From positions 1 to 40,726 of the forward strand of contig JANQKU010000173.1 in NCBI GenBank assembly GCA_028280955.1: a DNA stretch of 40,726 nucleotides. Direction: 5' to 3'. Position numbers and translations under genes: made by a program. The stretch comes from Opitutaceae bacterium. Lineage in GTDB: Bacteria; Verrucomicrobiota; Verrucomicrobiia; Opitutales; Opitutaceae. Position 1 is the stretch's first letter. Every line of letters begins with the position of its first letter. This document shows, piece by piece, positions 26,984 through 34,284 of this stretch. The notes beneath the pieces are model-generated. The model saw only the letters and a program-made list of their open reading frames with translations, was not told the DNA's origin and ran no database searches.

Positions 26984-26998
26984 CCTTACTATGTAAGG
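26984..26998. promoter_or_regulatory. Palindrome in front of the toxin-antitoxin operon (candidate operator)
   Basis: ccttac-tat-gtaagg is a perfect 6-bp inverted repeat with a 3-base spacer, ending 8 bases before the toxin ATG and just after an AT-rich promoter-like stretch (cttgataaaata). Xre-type antitoxins usually repress their own operon at such sites, so binding by the downstream antitoxin is inferred. Confidence 0.5.
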
Positions 26999-27006
26999 GT
27001 AATTAG

Positions 27007-27339
27007 ATGTTCACTTTTATTGAACATCCTACGTTTACCAAACAAATCAATTCCTTGTTTAATGATGAAGAGTATAGACGATTCCAAAATGAACTTGCAG
27101 CTAATCCTAAATCTGGTGATGTCATCCCCAGTTTGGCAGGGTTGCGCAAAGTTCGTTGGGGAGCAAAAGGAAAAGGCAAGCGTGGAGGAGCGAGGATCAT
27201 TTATCTATCCATCCCCCAATCGAATATCTTTTACTTGTTCTATGCTTACACTAAAGGTGATATAATGGATATGAACACAGACCAAAAGAAGCGGCTGCGT
27301 AAAGCTGTTGAAGATATAAAAAAGGAGTATCAGAAATGA
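27007..27339 (+). CDS. RelE/HigB-like toxin
   Basis: A 110-residue protein with the RelE-family order: FIEHPTFTKQINSLFNDEEYRRFQNELAANPKSGDVIPSLAGLRKVRWGAKGKGKRGGARIIYLSIPQSNIFYLFYAYTKGD. The GDVI...GLRKVRW core, the basic GKGKRGGARIIY strand and the YAYTKGD segment are typical of this group, which cleaves mRNA on the ribosome. Its stop overlaps the next gene's ATG by 4 bases (ATGA), giving a toxin-first arrangement as in higBA. The toxin looks full-length. An alternative ORF at 27020 in another frame is a shadow. Confidence 0.9.
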   Translation: MFTFIEHPTFTKQINSLFNDEEYRRFQNELAANPKSGDVIPSLAGLRKVRWGAKGKGKRGGARIIYLSIPQSNIFYLFYAYTKGDIMDMNTDQKKRLRKAVEDIKKEYQK

Positions 27340-27659
27340 AAAAGACCAAAATCCAATTTGATGCAGACGAATTTTTAAGTGCAGTCGAAGACGTGCGTGA
27401 TCATGTGGCAAAAAAGAAGAAGGTTACACTGCGTACGACGAAGGTAAAGTTGCCAGACGTTGCGCCTGAGATTACTCCAGAGGAAATCGTAGCAGCTCGT
27501 GAGGCCCTTAATCTGAGTCAACCTGTTTTTGCCCGTTTGTTGAATGTTCCAACAGTGACGGAAGTCAGTTGGGAAAAAGGTCGCCGTAAGCCATCTGGAG
27601 CTGCCTTAAGGTTGCTGCAAATTGCTCGTAGACACCCTGATGTTTTACTCAAAGCTTAA
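27336..27659 (+). CDS. Xre-family antitoxin (HigA/NadS-like)
   Basis: A 107-residue protein. The N-terminal half (KIQFDADEFLSAVEDVRDHVAKKKKVTLRTTKVKLPD) is a charged toxin-binding-like region. The C-terminal half is a helix-turn-helix: EEIVAAREALNLSQPVFARLLNVPTVTEVSWEKGRRKPSGAALRLLQIARRHPDVL, very close to the NadS/HigA pattern. It should neutralise the upstream RelE-like toxin and repress the operon, probably at the palindrome before 27007. Start overlaps the toxin stop; aaaaaggag lies a few bases before the ATG. Confidence 0.9.
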   Translation: MKKTKIQFDADEFLSAVEDVRDHVAKKKKVTLRTTKVKLPDVAPEITPEEIVAAREALNLSQPVFARLLNVPTVTEVSWEKGRRKPSGAALRLLQIARRHPDVLLKA

Positions 27660-27710
27660 GGCTGCAAAGTGATAGGTTTTTTTAAATATATGCCTACCTG
27701 TCTTTGTATT

Positions 27711-27734
27711 CTATCCTGTTAATCTTGTCTAAAA
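27711..27734 (-). repeat. Intergenic repeat unit 1 (minus orientation)
   Basis: ctatcctgttaatcttgtctaaaa is the reverse complement of ttttagacaagattaacaggatag and lies in the gap between the antitoxin and methyltransferase genes. Confidence 0.75.
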
Positions 27735-27800
27735 TTTCTTTCGAATAGGAGGTTTGGTTTTTGCTCGCACTGTTGAGGGTTGTGACATTTTAAAACCACC

Positions 27801-29039
27801 GTGGCAAAAAAACCGTTTAATGATTTCCCCTTTTCCTATCATCAAGAGATTGAGCTGGAGATTACCACTCTGACCAATCTTGGGGTGGGCTTGGGCCGTG
27901 TCCCTTTGGGAAGTGAACCGGAGAAGAGGTCTGGTTGGGTGGTCATGGTGCCGTTTGCCCTACCGGGAGAGAAGGTGTTGGCCCGAATTTTTCGAAACCA
28001 ATCGGGGCATTCTGAAGCGGATTTGATCAGGGTTTTGGAAACTTCGAAAGACAGGGTGGAGCCGCCTTGTTCTTTGTTTGGAAGGTGTGGAGGCTGCCAG
28101 TACCAGCATCTTAACTACGAAGCTCAATTGGAATGGAAGCGAACGCAGGTGCAGGAACTGCTTCTGCATATGGCAAAGATAGAATTTGAAGTGAGTTCGG
28201 TGATTGCGTCGCCGAAAGAGTATGGCTATCGTTCAAAGATAACGCCACATTTTGAGAGGCCGCGTTCAGATAAACCTTTGCCGATTGGGTTTCGCCAGCA
28301 GGGGAAACGTTTCGGGGTGGTGGATGTGCCTGAATGTCTCTTAGCAACGGAGGGGATCAATGAGCGCCTGACGACATTGCGCGAAGAGGTTCTTGAAAAG
28401 GCCGGTACGTATAAGAAGGGAGCAACGCTCTTGCTTCGAGATGCTGTGGAGGGGGTATCGACAAATCCGAAAGAGATTATCAGCGAGAGGGTTCAGGGTT
28501 TGGAGCTACAGTTTCCGGCAGGCGAATTTTTTCAGAATAATCCGTTCATTTTGGATACGTTTACGGAGTATGCCGGAGATCAGGCCAAGGGAGCAGGAGC
28601 TCGTTATTTAATCGATGCCTATTGTGGCAGTGGATTGTTTTGTTTAACGGCGGCAGGCTCTTTTGAACGGGCGACGGGGATTGAGATCAGCGAGCAATCC
28701 ATTAAATGGGCGCGGGAAAATGCCAAACGAAACGGGCTGGAAAATTGTGAATTTATCCTGGGGCAGGCGTCTTCAATTTTTGAACAGGTCAAGGATCCGG
28801 CTGACGAAACAGCTGTGATCATCGATCCTCCGCGGAAGGGTTCTGATGCACTTTTTTTGAGTCAGCTGCTTGCCTATGGCCCCAAGACGGTGGTTTACAT
28901 TTCCTGTAATCCGGCAACCCAGATTCGTGATCTTCAGCAGTTGGTTGAGGGTGGGTATCAAGTGAAGGCGGTGCAGCCGTTTGATCTGTTCCCCCAGACA
29001 CGGCATTTGGAATGTGTGGTGACTTTGGGGAGAGTTTAA
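27801..29039 (+). CDS. TrmA/RumA-family RNA (uracil-5-)-methyltransferase
   Basis: A 412-residue class I SAM-dependent RNA methyltransferase, starting at GTG (gtggcaaaaaaaccg). The N-terminal TRAM-like domain (residues 10-80: EIELEITTLTNLGVGLGRVP, PFALPGEKVLARIF) precedes the Fe-S cysteine motif PCSLFGRCGGCQYQHL with a further Cys in VPECLL, as in RlmD-type enzymes. The catalytic domain has FFQNNPF, the SAM loop YLIDAYCGSGLFCLTAA, IIDPPRKG, and the nucleophile motif YISCNPATQIRDL. The family makes 5-methyluridine in rRNA or tRNA; which position is not decidable here. The gene is flanked on both sides by unit-1 repeats and appears monocistronic. Confidence 0.92.
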   Translation: MAKKPFNDFPFSYHQEIELEITTLTNLGVGLGRVPLGSEPEKRSGWVVMVPFALPGEKVLARIFRNQSGHSEADLIRVLETSKDRVEPPCSLFGRCGGCQYQHLNYEAQLEWKRTQVQELLLHMAKIEFEVSSVIASPKEYGYRSKITPHFERPRSDKPLPIGFRQQGKRFGVVDVPECLLATEGINERLTTLREEVLEKAGTYKKGATLLLRDAVEGVSTNPKEIISERVQGLELQFPAGEFFQNNPFILDTFTEYAGDQAKGAGARYLIDAYCGSGLFCLTAAGSFERATGIEISEQSIKWARENAKRNGLENCEFILGQASSIFEQVKDPADETAVIIDPPRKGSDALFLSQLLAYGPKTVVYISCNPATQIRDLQQLVEGGYQVKAVQPFDLFPQTRHLECVVTLGRV

Positions 29040-29097
29040 TCCGTAGATTAAACAGCCAAAAAGACATCCTGTTGATCTTGTTAATCCTGTCTAAAAA
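29037..29097. repeat. Composite intergenic repeat (unit 2 plus, unit 1 minus)
   Basis: taatccgtagattaaacagcc (degenerate unit 2) is followed by catcctgttgatcttgttaatcctgtctaaaa, a clear minus-strand unit 1. The arrangement matches the composite copies around the ion-channel gene. Confidence 0.7.
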
Positions 29098-29129
29098 CCA
29101 TCATTCCGTCGCAGTTTTTTTGATGAGAA

Positions 29130-30434
29130 TTATTTTTGAGGATGCCACCAGACTTCGTTGCCGAGGGCGAGATCGTGTAGACCACTGCCGGCTTCGCCTT
29201 TGGTGAAAATGATACCGGGGATGTCCGGCACTTGATTGTGACCAGTGGTGCGTTCGATGTTGGGGAGCCAATGCGCGCGGGTGGAGTCGGGGGTGATGAT
29301 TTCGCTTTGAAAGGTCTCCATGCCGTCTTCAGACCACAGGCGGACGATCTCGGTGTTACTGTGGCCCCATTCTTTAGCCAAGTTATTCGAGGATTCCCCG
29401 TCGGATAATTTGACTAAAGCCGTTATGATAGAAGCATGACCAGAACGGCTGAATGTTATGCCACCACCCATACCGAGTATGCAGCGATGATTACGCCAGT
29501 CTTTCGGTAAATAGGGAGTAAGATCACGCTGATTCCATTTAGCGTGACCATTAGGTGAGGCGAGAATCAATGACGAGGTTTCACCGCGATCACTGGTGTA
29601 AACGATCCAAGGTTTTCCGGATGGATCTACGGCGAGCGGACCTGAGCTGAGGTTGATGCCGTTGTCGAGCTCGCCCTTAGCGATCACATCAATGTTGTCT
29701 CCTGTGACTGGTAATGTGACTGGAGTGCCGTCGGATTTCGTCCATGTTTTTCCGGCATCGGGGCTGACCAGATATCCAACTGTGGTCAATGCAGTGTTTT
29801 CTTTACTCGAGAGCCGTTCGTAAATGCGGCAATTGAGATGTAAGGTGCGATGGTCTGGTCCCCAGGCCAAGGCGGTGGCGAATTGCGCATACTCCACAAC
29901 GCGGGAAGCAATCAATGTATTCAGGTAACGCCATTCACCGTCGGCCGGTTTTTCCCAGAGCTCCTGGGTAAAGGGGTTCACCTGCGGGTCATTGTCGGGG
30001 TCGCCGCGTCGCGCCGTAAGAATGAGTGTATCATCTGGCGTACAGACGACGGTGGGGAATGACAACGCTTGGCCAAAACGGATTTCCGGTTCCCATGCTG
30101 AAACATCGTGTGGTCGAGTGGAACGTCGATGGCGGAATTGTTCGTGATGAGGATAAAAAATGATGTGAAGATGCCCTTGGCTGTCGATGGTCAGACCCGG
30201 ACCGCCGTGATTGTCTTGTGCTTCACCGACGGTGACGGTAGCCGACCATTTACCGGTTGTTTGATCGAGGGTGCGAACCCGCACACGGAAGCCTTCGCTG
30301 CCGGCATCCAGCCAGGCGATGTAAGTTTTGCCGTTTGCCGTGATGATTTTGGGTTGCTCTGAATAAGCGGTAGCACGGCCACTGCCTTCACTGGAGACAA
30401 GAAACGGCGTGGGGTGAGAGGGGGTCTCTTTCAC
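29130..30434 (-). CDS. BNR_4-family beta-propeller protein
   Basis: A 434-residue protein starting at GTG (MKETPSHPTPFLV). It shows the repeated strands and HGGPGLTIDSQGHLHIIFYPHHEQFRHRRS motif typical of BNR repeat-containing family members, followed by FGQALSFPTVVCTPDDTLILTARRG, TWTKSDGTPVTLPV and KPWIVYTSDRGETSSLILASP blade-like segments. The superfamily includes sialidase-like propellers and the seven-bladed ulvan-lyase-type polysaccharide lyases, which share a conserved His in the HGGP region. A role on a polysaccharide is therefore plausible but not proven. No signal peptide is visible, so as annotated it would be cytoplasmic, unless a signal is missing at the 5' end. It is convergent with the methyltransferase gene. 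Confidence 0.8.
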   Translation of the reverse strand: MKETPSHPTPFLVSSEGSGRATAYSEQPKIITANGKTYIAWLDAGSEGFRVRVRTLDQTTGKWSATVTVGEAQDNHGGPGLTIDSQGHLHIIFYPHHEQFRHRRSTRPHDVSAWEPEIRFGQALSFPTVVCTPDDTLILTARRGDPDNDPQVNPFTQELWEKPADGEWRYLNTLIASRVVEYAQFATALAWGPDHRTLHLNCRIYERLSSKENTALTTVGYLVSPDAGKTWTKSDGTPVTLPVTGDNIDVIAKGELDNGINLSSGPLAVDPSGKPWIVYTSDRGETSSLILASPNGHAKWNQRDLTPYLPKDWRNHRCILGMGGGITFSRSGHASIITALVKLSDGESSNNLAKEWGHSNTEIVRLWSEDGMETFQSEIITPDSTRAHWLPNIERTTGHNQVPDIPGIIFTKGEAGSGLHDLALGNEVWWHPQK

Positions 30435-30452
30435 AGGTTTGGTTGGGTTGAG

Positions 30453-30540
30453 GAGTTGTTTTTATCTGCAGATTTGCGCAGATTGGCACAGATTTTTTAA
30501 AGTAGGGGGTGTCAATTTTTTAGACAAGATTAACAGGATT
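30453..30540 (+). repeat. Composite intergenic repeat (unit 2 then unit 1, same direction)
   Basis: gttgtttttatctgcagatttgcgcagattggcacagatttttt (unit 2, with internal gcagatt-type sub-repeats) is followed by ttttttagacaagattaacaggatt (unit 1). Order and spacing parallel the copy at 19355-19455. Confidence 0.75.
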
Positions 30541-30600
30541 TTGTAATGTATGTAGCCCGTTAGTCATATAGAAGGTCAAATGGGTTGAGAGTTTTTATGA

Positions 30601-30670
30601 TCCGCAGATTTGAAATACCATTAACGCAGATTAAACAGTCACTGACATATCCTGTGGATTCTGTCTAAAA
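30601..30670 (+). repeat. Left arm of inverted repeat flanking the ion-channel gene
   Basis: tccgcagatttgaaatacca...ctgtctaaaa matches the reverse complement of 31722-31800 over its full length, apart from two substitutions and a 9-base gap (ttgttaatc absent on the left). It is itself a unit 2 (plus) joined to a unit 1 (minus). Confidence 0.88.
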
Positions 30671-30779
30671 TTCACTGCAGCCTTGATTTCTCCTTTTTAG
30701 AAAAAATTCTGAAAAATAGAAATAGTTTTTAGTCTTTTGTTGTTTGGTTCAGTTTGTAGAGTTTGTTTAACCTTAATTG

Positions 30780-31601
30780 ATGAAATCTGAACGCCCCGTA
30801 AAAGATTCCTGGAGAACGTCTCTGCATGAAATTATTTTCGAAGCAGAGACTCCGGCAGGAAAGGTGTTCGATGTTGGGTTGTTGCTTACTATCGTGTTAA
30901 GCGTGGTGGCAGTTTGCATTGAGAGTGTGACAGTTTATCGCATTACCTATGGTAGTTGGTTGAGAGCTTTTGAATGGGGGCTGACGATTTTGTTTACCAT
31001 AGAATATGGACTAAGGTTGATGGCGGTTCGACGACCTTTTCGTTATGCTTTCAGTTTTTTCGGGATCGTTGATTTTTTGGCGATTTTGCCGACGTATTTG
31101 AGTTTGTTCATTGTCGGAACCCAATCGCTGCTGGTGATTCGAGCGTTGCGCTTGTTGCGGGTCTTTCGAGTGCTAAAATTGAGTCACTTTGTGGGAGAGG
31201 CTCAGATGTTACGTGCAGCTTTGAAGGCAAGTTTACGTAAGATCATTGTCTTCCTGGGTGCGGTTTTGACGATTGTGTTAATCGTTGGGACGTTGATGTA
31301 TTTGATTGAGGGGGAGGAGAACGGGTTTACCAGTATTCCGCGAGGGATTTACTGGGCAATTGTGACGATGACAACGGTTGGCTACGGAAATGTAACCCCG
31401 CATACAGTGGCCGGCCAGACTTTGGCTTCGATAGTGATGATTTTGGGCTACGGCATTCTCGCAGTGCCGACAGGCATTATCTCGGTGGAACTCGCCGGAG
31501 TGACTCGTCAAAAGGTGTCGACGGAAGCTTGCCCGGAATGCAGTGATGAGGGGCATGCGGAAGGGGCTAACTTTTGCAAAAACTGTGGCTCCAAACTTTG
31601 A
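30780..31601 (+). CDS. Voltage-gated-type potassium channel with C-terminal zinc ribbon
   Basis: The ORF opens with TTG immediately followed by ATG; ATG 30780 is taken as start (273 residues). Six membrane segments of the Kv type are visible. S1 begins near VFDVGLLLTIVLSVVAVCIESV. The S4 voltage sensor LLVIRALRLLRVFRVLKLSHF has Arg every third or fourth position. A pore loop carries the selectivity filter TMTTVGYGNVTP, then S6 (ASIVMILGYGILAVPTGIISVELAG). The tail CPECSDEGHAEGANFCKNCGSKL has two CxxC pairs, a zinc-ribbon motif. The channel should conduct potassium across the inner membrane; what the ribbon senses or binds is unknown. The gene stands alone between inverted composite repeats. 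Confidence 0.93.
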   Translation: MKSERPVKDSWRTSLHEIIFEAETPAGKVFDVGLLLTIVLSVVAVCIESVTVYRITYGSWLRAFEWGLTILFTIEYGLRLMAVRRPFRYAFSFFGIVDFLAILPTYLSLFIVGTQSLLVIRALRLLRVFRVLKLSHFVGEAQMLRAALKASLRKIIVFLGAVLTIVLIVGTLMYLIEGEENGFTSIPRGIYWAIVTMTTVGYGNVTPHTVAGQTLASIVMILGYGILAVPTGIISVELAGVTRQKVSTEACPECSDEGHAEGANFCKNCGSKL

Positions 31602-31710
31602 TTGAAAGTTCCTTTTGACCCATTAGCTGTGTTTTACTCGAACAGATGGGCCATTTAGCCCAATCTGCCCAAGCGAGCCTTGCTGAGTGAATCAAAAGAG
31701 CCCTTCAATC
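31600..31710 (+). other. Extended imperfect hairpin downstream of the channel gene
   Basis: Nested inverted repeats follow the channel stop. Outer arms are gattgaa and ttttga (31600-31618) pairing with tcaaaag and ttcaatc (31692-31710). An inner stem pairs cagatgggc (31643-31651) with gcccaatctg (31658-31667) with one bulge, flanked by ctcg/cgag. No T-run follows. It may be a structured 3' end or terminator-like element, or another repeat family member. Confidence 0.45.
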
Positions 31711-31721
31711 ATTATGTGATT

Positions 31722-31800
31722 TTTTAGACAGGATTAACAAAATCTACAGGATATGTCAGTGACTGTTTAATCTGTGTTAATGGTATTTCAAATCTGCGGA
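31722..31800 (-). repeat. Right arm of inverted repeat flanking the ion-channel gene
   Basis: ttttagacaggattaacaaaatctacagg...aaatctgcgga is a complete unit 1 (plus) joined to unit 2 (minus). It is the inverted partner of 30601-30670. The 1.2-kb interval between the two arms contains only the channel gene and the hairpin. Confidence 0.88.
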
Positions 31801-31874
31801 TAAACTATTATCCTAGTTCTGAAAATCCTCATGCCACGGATGAGTATATTGGACAGGATGGGTTATTTTTCTAT

Positions 31875-32567
31875 CTAGCGGGCTTCGATCCATTCGGGAG
31901 AAGCGTATTGATCGATGAGAGCCGTTTCTTCGTCGGGATCAAAATCCGGCCAGCCGGGGTATTCGATTTCGGCGTCTGCCAATTTGGCGAGGGAGGCGGG
32001 AAAGGCTTCGGCAAAACGCTCCCAGTCTAATCCGGGTAAAAGAGGCTTCCAGATAGATCCCTGGAAGAGGAGGCCTTTTTTATTCCGTTTCATGGCAGCT
32101 CCGGCGACTTTGGTCCCATTGGTTGCGAGGACGACATCATTGATTTCTGCTCGGGTGAAACAGATACCCATAGGTGTTTCGGGTGGTTGTTCTTCGAGGC
32201 AGACTCCGGCGCTTTGTTGATTGAGGGCGTCAACCATTGCGGCGTGGATTTGCCGGTAAACATTTGGCCCGGGGCGTTGGCAGAGGTCATGTTTTCTCGG
32301 AATGACAAGGGCATAAGTCCAATCTTCCCGGTGGTCCACCAGCCCGCCTCCGGTGGCTCGTCGTGAAATATCGAGCGTTTCTTCGGGTAGTTGTTGGCGA
32401 ATGAAGTCGATTTTTTGACTGAGGCCAAAGGTAAAAGCAGGGCGACGCCATTCATAGTGGCGAAAGCGGAAGGCGTCTGCAGGGGTGAAGCGTTGTAGCA
32501 TGAGAAAGTCGAGCGCCATGTTTTCGGCGGCATCACCAAGACGATCAGGGAAGATAAGGAACTTCAT
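31875..32567 (-). CDS. Lipoate/biotin protein ligase family protein
   Basis: A 230-residue member of the biotin/lipoate A/B ligase fold. Landmarks are ENMALDFLML, RHYEWRRPAFTFGLSQ, the nucleotide/lipoyl-binding RRATGGGLVDH, and NGTKVAGAAMKRNKKGLLFQGSIW, whose Lys in TKVAGAA corresponds to the catalytic lysine of LplA-type enzymes. It would attach lipoate or octanoate to lipoyl domains, or act as an octanoyltransferase of the LipM/LplA type. It lacks the C-terminal accessory domain of long LplA proteins. The gene lies 65 bases downstream of the 7TM-HDED-like gene on the same strand and may be co-transcribed with it. Confidence 0.85.
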   Translation of the reverse strand: MKFLIFPDRLGDAAENMALDFLMLQRFTPADAFRFRHYEWRRPAFTFGLSQKIDFIRQQLPEETLDISRRATGGGLVDHREDWTYALVIPRKHDLCQRPGPNVYRQIHAAMVDALNQQSAGVCLEEQPPETPMGICFTRAEINDVVLATNGTKVAGAAMKRNKKGLLFQGSIWKPLLPGLDWERFAEAFPASLAKLADAEIEYPGWPDFDPDEETALIDQYASPEWIEAR

Positions 32568-32632
32568 GGAGTGGTAAAGAAGACGGTGGTCGAACAGGTT
32601 TTTCCCGTTTCGGGTGTCTTACCAGAGGCCTT

Positions 32633-34090
32633 CTAGCGCCAGTCTGGAAGATGACGGGTTAATTCGGCATCTCTTTCTTCTTTTGCCAGGACTATTTTGG
32701 CCCGAATGATTTCACGTGTTTCGTCTTCTTTATCTTTCAAGTCTTGCTGCAGTTCTTCAATCTGCCGTTCATACGCATGTATTTTTTCCTGAATCTTTGG
32801 ATGAAGATCAGCGAGTCGGGCTTCGAGTTCTTGGACCTGTGCAGTGGCAGAGGATTCATTGGAAAGCATCTGGCGTCGCTGAGAGACGAGGCCAACGACA
32901 AGTTTGTCTTTCAGTTGACGGGCCAGATGAGGAAGCAGGCGTTCACGCAGGTCTCCATTGGGATTGAGAGGCTCCTCAGATAGAGCGAGCTGTGAGCCGG
33001 CGGGGTGTCTCCTGTGACGGCGAGTCATCGAGAAAACAAGGAAAATGGAAAGAAGAACAGTGGCAGCGATCGCACTCCAAAACCATTTGGGGTCGATCGC
33101 TTCGGAGAAGGGTCCAGCGGGAATGGGCGCGGGTTGAGTGATGGTTAAAATGACAGGTTTGAGTTTTTTGAGATGGTCTATCGCAGCGATGGTTTGTAGC
33201 GAAACCAGATCGCCTTTGGCGATAATGAGTTGCCCGGGGTCATAGCGCATAGCGTTCCAGAGATCGGCTATTTCCAATGCGTGTTGCTGGTAGGTCAATT
33301 CTTCTTCAAACTGCAAGGTGGGCTCGACGAGAGACGAAATGAATTCTTTGAACTGCCATCTTTCCTGGGTGAATTTATCGGAGATAGCCGTTTTGATTTG
33401 TGAGAGGGGGATGAGATCGCTTTTGCCGAAGTATTCACCGGAATCCAATTCCAGAGCGCTGAGTTCCTGGTCGGAATGAAGTGGCGTAACTACGAGAATC
33501 CGGGGGGAACTGGCCAGTCGTTCTGAAAGCTCGCTATCATCGATGATGTGGCGTTTTCCGATAGCTTCGGCAATGGCGAACTTGTATTGCATCAGAACAC
33601 GATTTCCGGAATCGCCTGTTCCCCAGGTTTTAGCCAGCGCGGGCGTAATGACAAACTCACTCTGGGTGGGTTTAAATCTTTTCTGGAAGAGTGCGAATTG
33701 GCTGGAGCTCAGCTCCATCTTGTCGAGTTTGCTGTGACCAAAGTTACTTTCCAGTTCCTTGATAAACTCGTCACGCGCCCGGAGGAAAGCAGTCGTCAAT
33801 TTTGATTCAACTTTCTCTTTGGTTGCAGGATGATAGGAATAAATGGGAGCGAGTTGTCCCAGTCTTTCTTCACGTTCGGTTTCTGTTCTTTCAACATCCA
33901 GAACGACTAGCTGAACAGGCGTATAAAGATCGGCAATGGCAGTATCTCCAGGGGAGTAGTCGGGGATGTCCGGCCAGACAATTTCCTCCATACCCGACAG
34001 GCTAGCACCACTAATGAAGAGCAGGGCGCAGAAAAAATACCGTTGTAAAGGGGTCAATCGGATGGAGTTTTGAGCAGGTGTGAAGATCAC
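32633..34090 (-). CDS. Membrane protein with 7TM-HDED-like sensor domain and coiled-coil tail, no HD domain
   Basis: A 485-residue protein with an N-terminal membrane or signal segment (LQRYFFCALLFISGASLSG). The region 38-330 resembles the extracellular 7TM-HDED domain of PgpH-type cyclic-di-AMP phosphodiesterases: YSPGDTAIADLYTPVQLVVLDVERTETEREERLGQLAPIYSYHPATKEKVE at the start and YDPGQLIIAKGDLVSLQTIAAIDHLKKL at the end are the hallmarks. In PgpH a seven-helix domain and an HD phosphohydrolase follow. Here there is one membrane helix (WFWSAIAATVLLSIFLVFSM) and then a charged cytoplasmic region with a long coiled coil (QVQELEARLADLHPKIQEKIHAYERQIEELQQDLKDKEDETREI). No HD motif is present. 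Function unknown; a sensor or scaffold is inferred. Confidence 0.75.
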   Translation of the reverse strand: MIFTPAQNSIRLTPLQRYFFCALLFISGASLSGMEEIVWPDIPDYSPGDTAIADLYTPVQLVVLDVERTETEREERLGQLAPIYSYHPATKEKVESKLTTAFLRARDEFIKELESNFGHSKLDKMELSSSQFALFQKRFKPTQSEFVITPALAKTWGTGDSGNRVLMQYKFAIAEAIGKRHIIDDSELSERLASSPRILVVTPLHSDQELSALELDSGEYFGKSDLIPLSQIKTAISDKFTQERWQFKEFISSLVEPTLQFEEELTYQQHALEIADLWNAMRYDPGQLIIAKGDLVSLQTIAAIDHLKKLKPVILTITQPAPIPAGPFSEAIDPKWFWSAIAATVLLSIFLVFSMTRRHRRHPAGSQLALSEEPLNPNGDLRERLLPHLARQLKDKLVVGLVSQRRQMLSNESSATAQVQELEARLADLHPKIQEKIHAYERQIEELQQDLKDKEDETREIIRAKIVLAKEERDAELTRHLPDWR

Positions 34091-34284
34091 GGTGAAGGGG
34101 AATCTTTATAAATAACAGCTTTTATCGGTAGCCGCGAGTAGCCGATTGTGCAATGAAGAAAATCGAAGGGATTTTTATTCCAGAGGCTGCCTAAAAAATT
34201 TTAGACAGGATTAAGAGGATCAACCAGCAGTTAAGCAGGTTCTTTTAAGGGAGGCTGTTTAAGAAAACTCGGAAAAGCTGAAAA
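34091..34284. other. Short intergenic region with one unit-1 repeat
   Basis: A gap of 194 bases between two minus-strand genes. It contains a plus-orientation unit 1 (ttttagacaggattaagaggatcaacc, 34198-34225) and otherwise nothing recognisable. Confidence 0.6.
34198..34225 (+). repeat. Intergenic repeat unit 1
   Basis: attttagacaggattaagaggatcaacc shares the TTTTAGACAGGATTAA core with the other copies. This is the rightmost copy seen in the window. Confidence 0.7.

Larger units (their letters stand above)
30435..30779. other. Intergenic region with two composite repeats and ion-channel promoter zone
   Basis: A gap of about 345 bases. It contains the unit 2 plus unit 1 pair at 30453-30540, a second composite at 30601-30670, and an AT-rich stretch (30690-30775) before the channel gene that is the likely promoter and leader. 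No ORF is convincing here. Confidence 0.5.
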
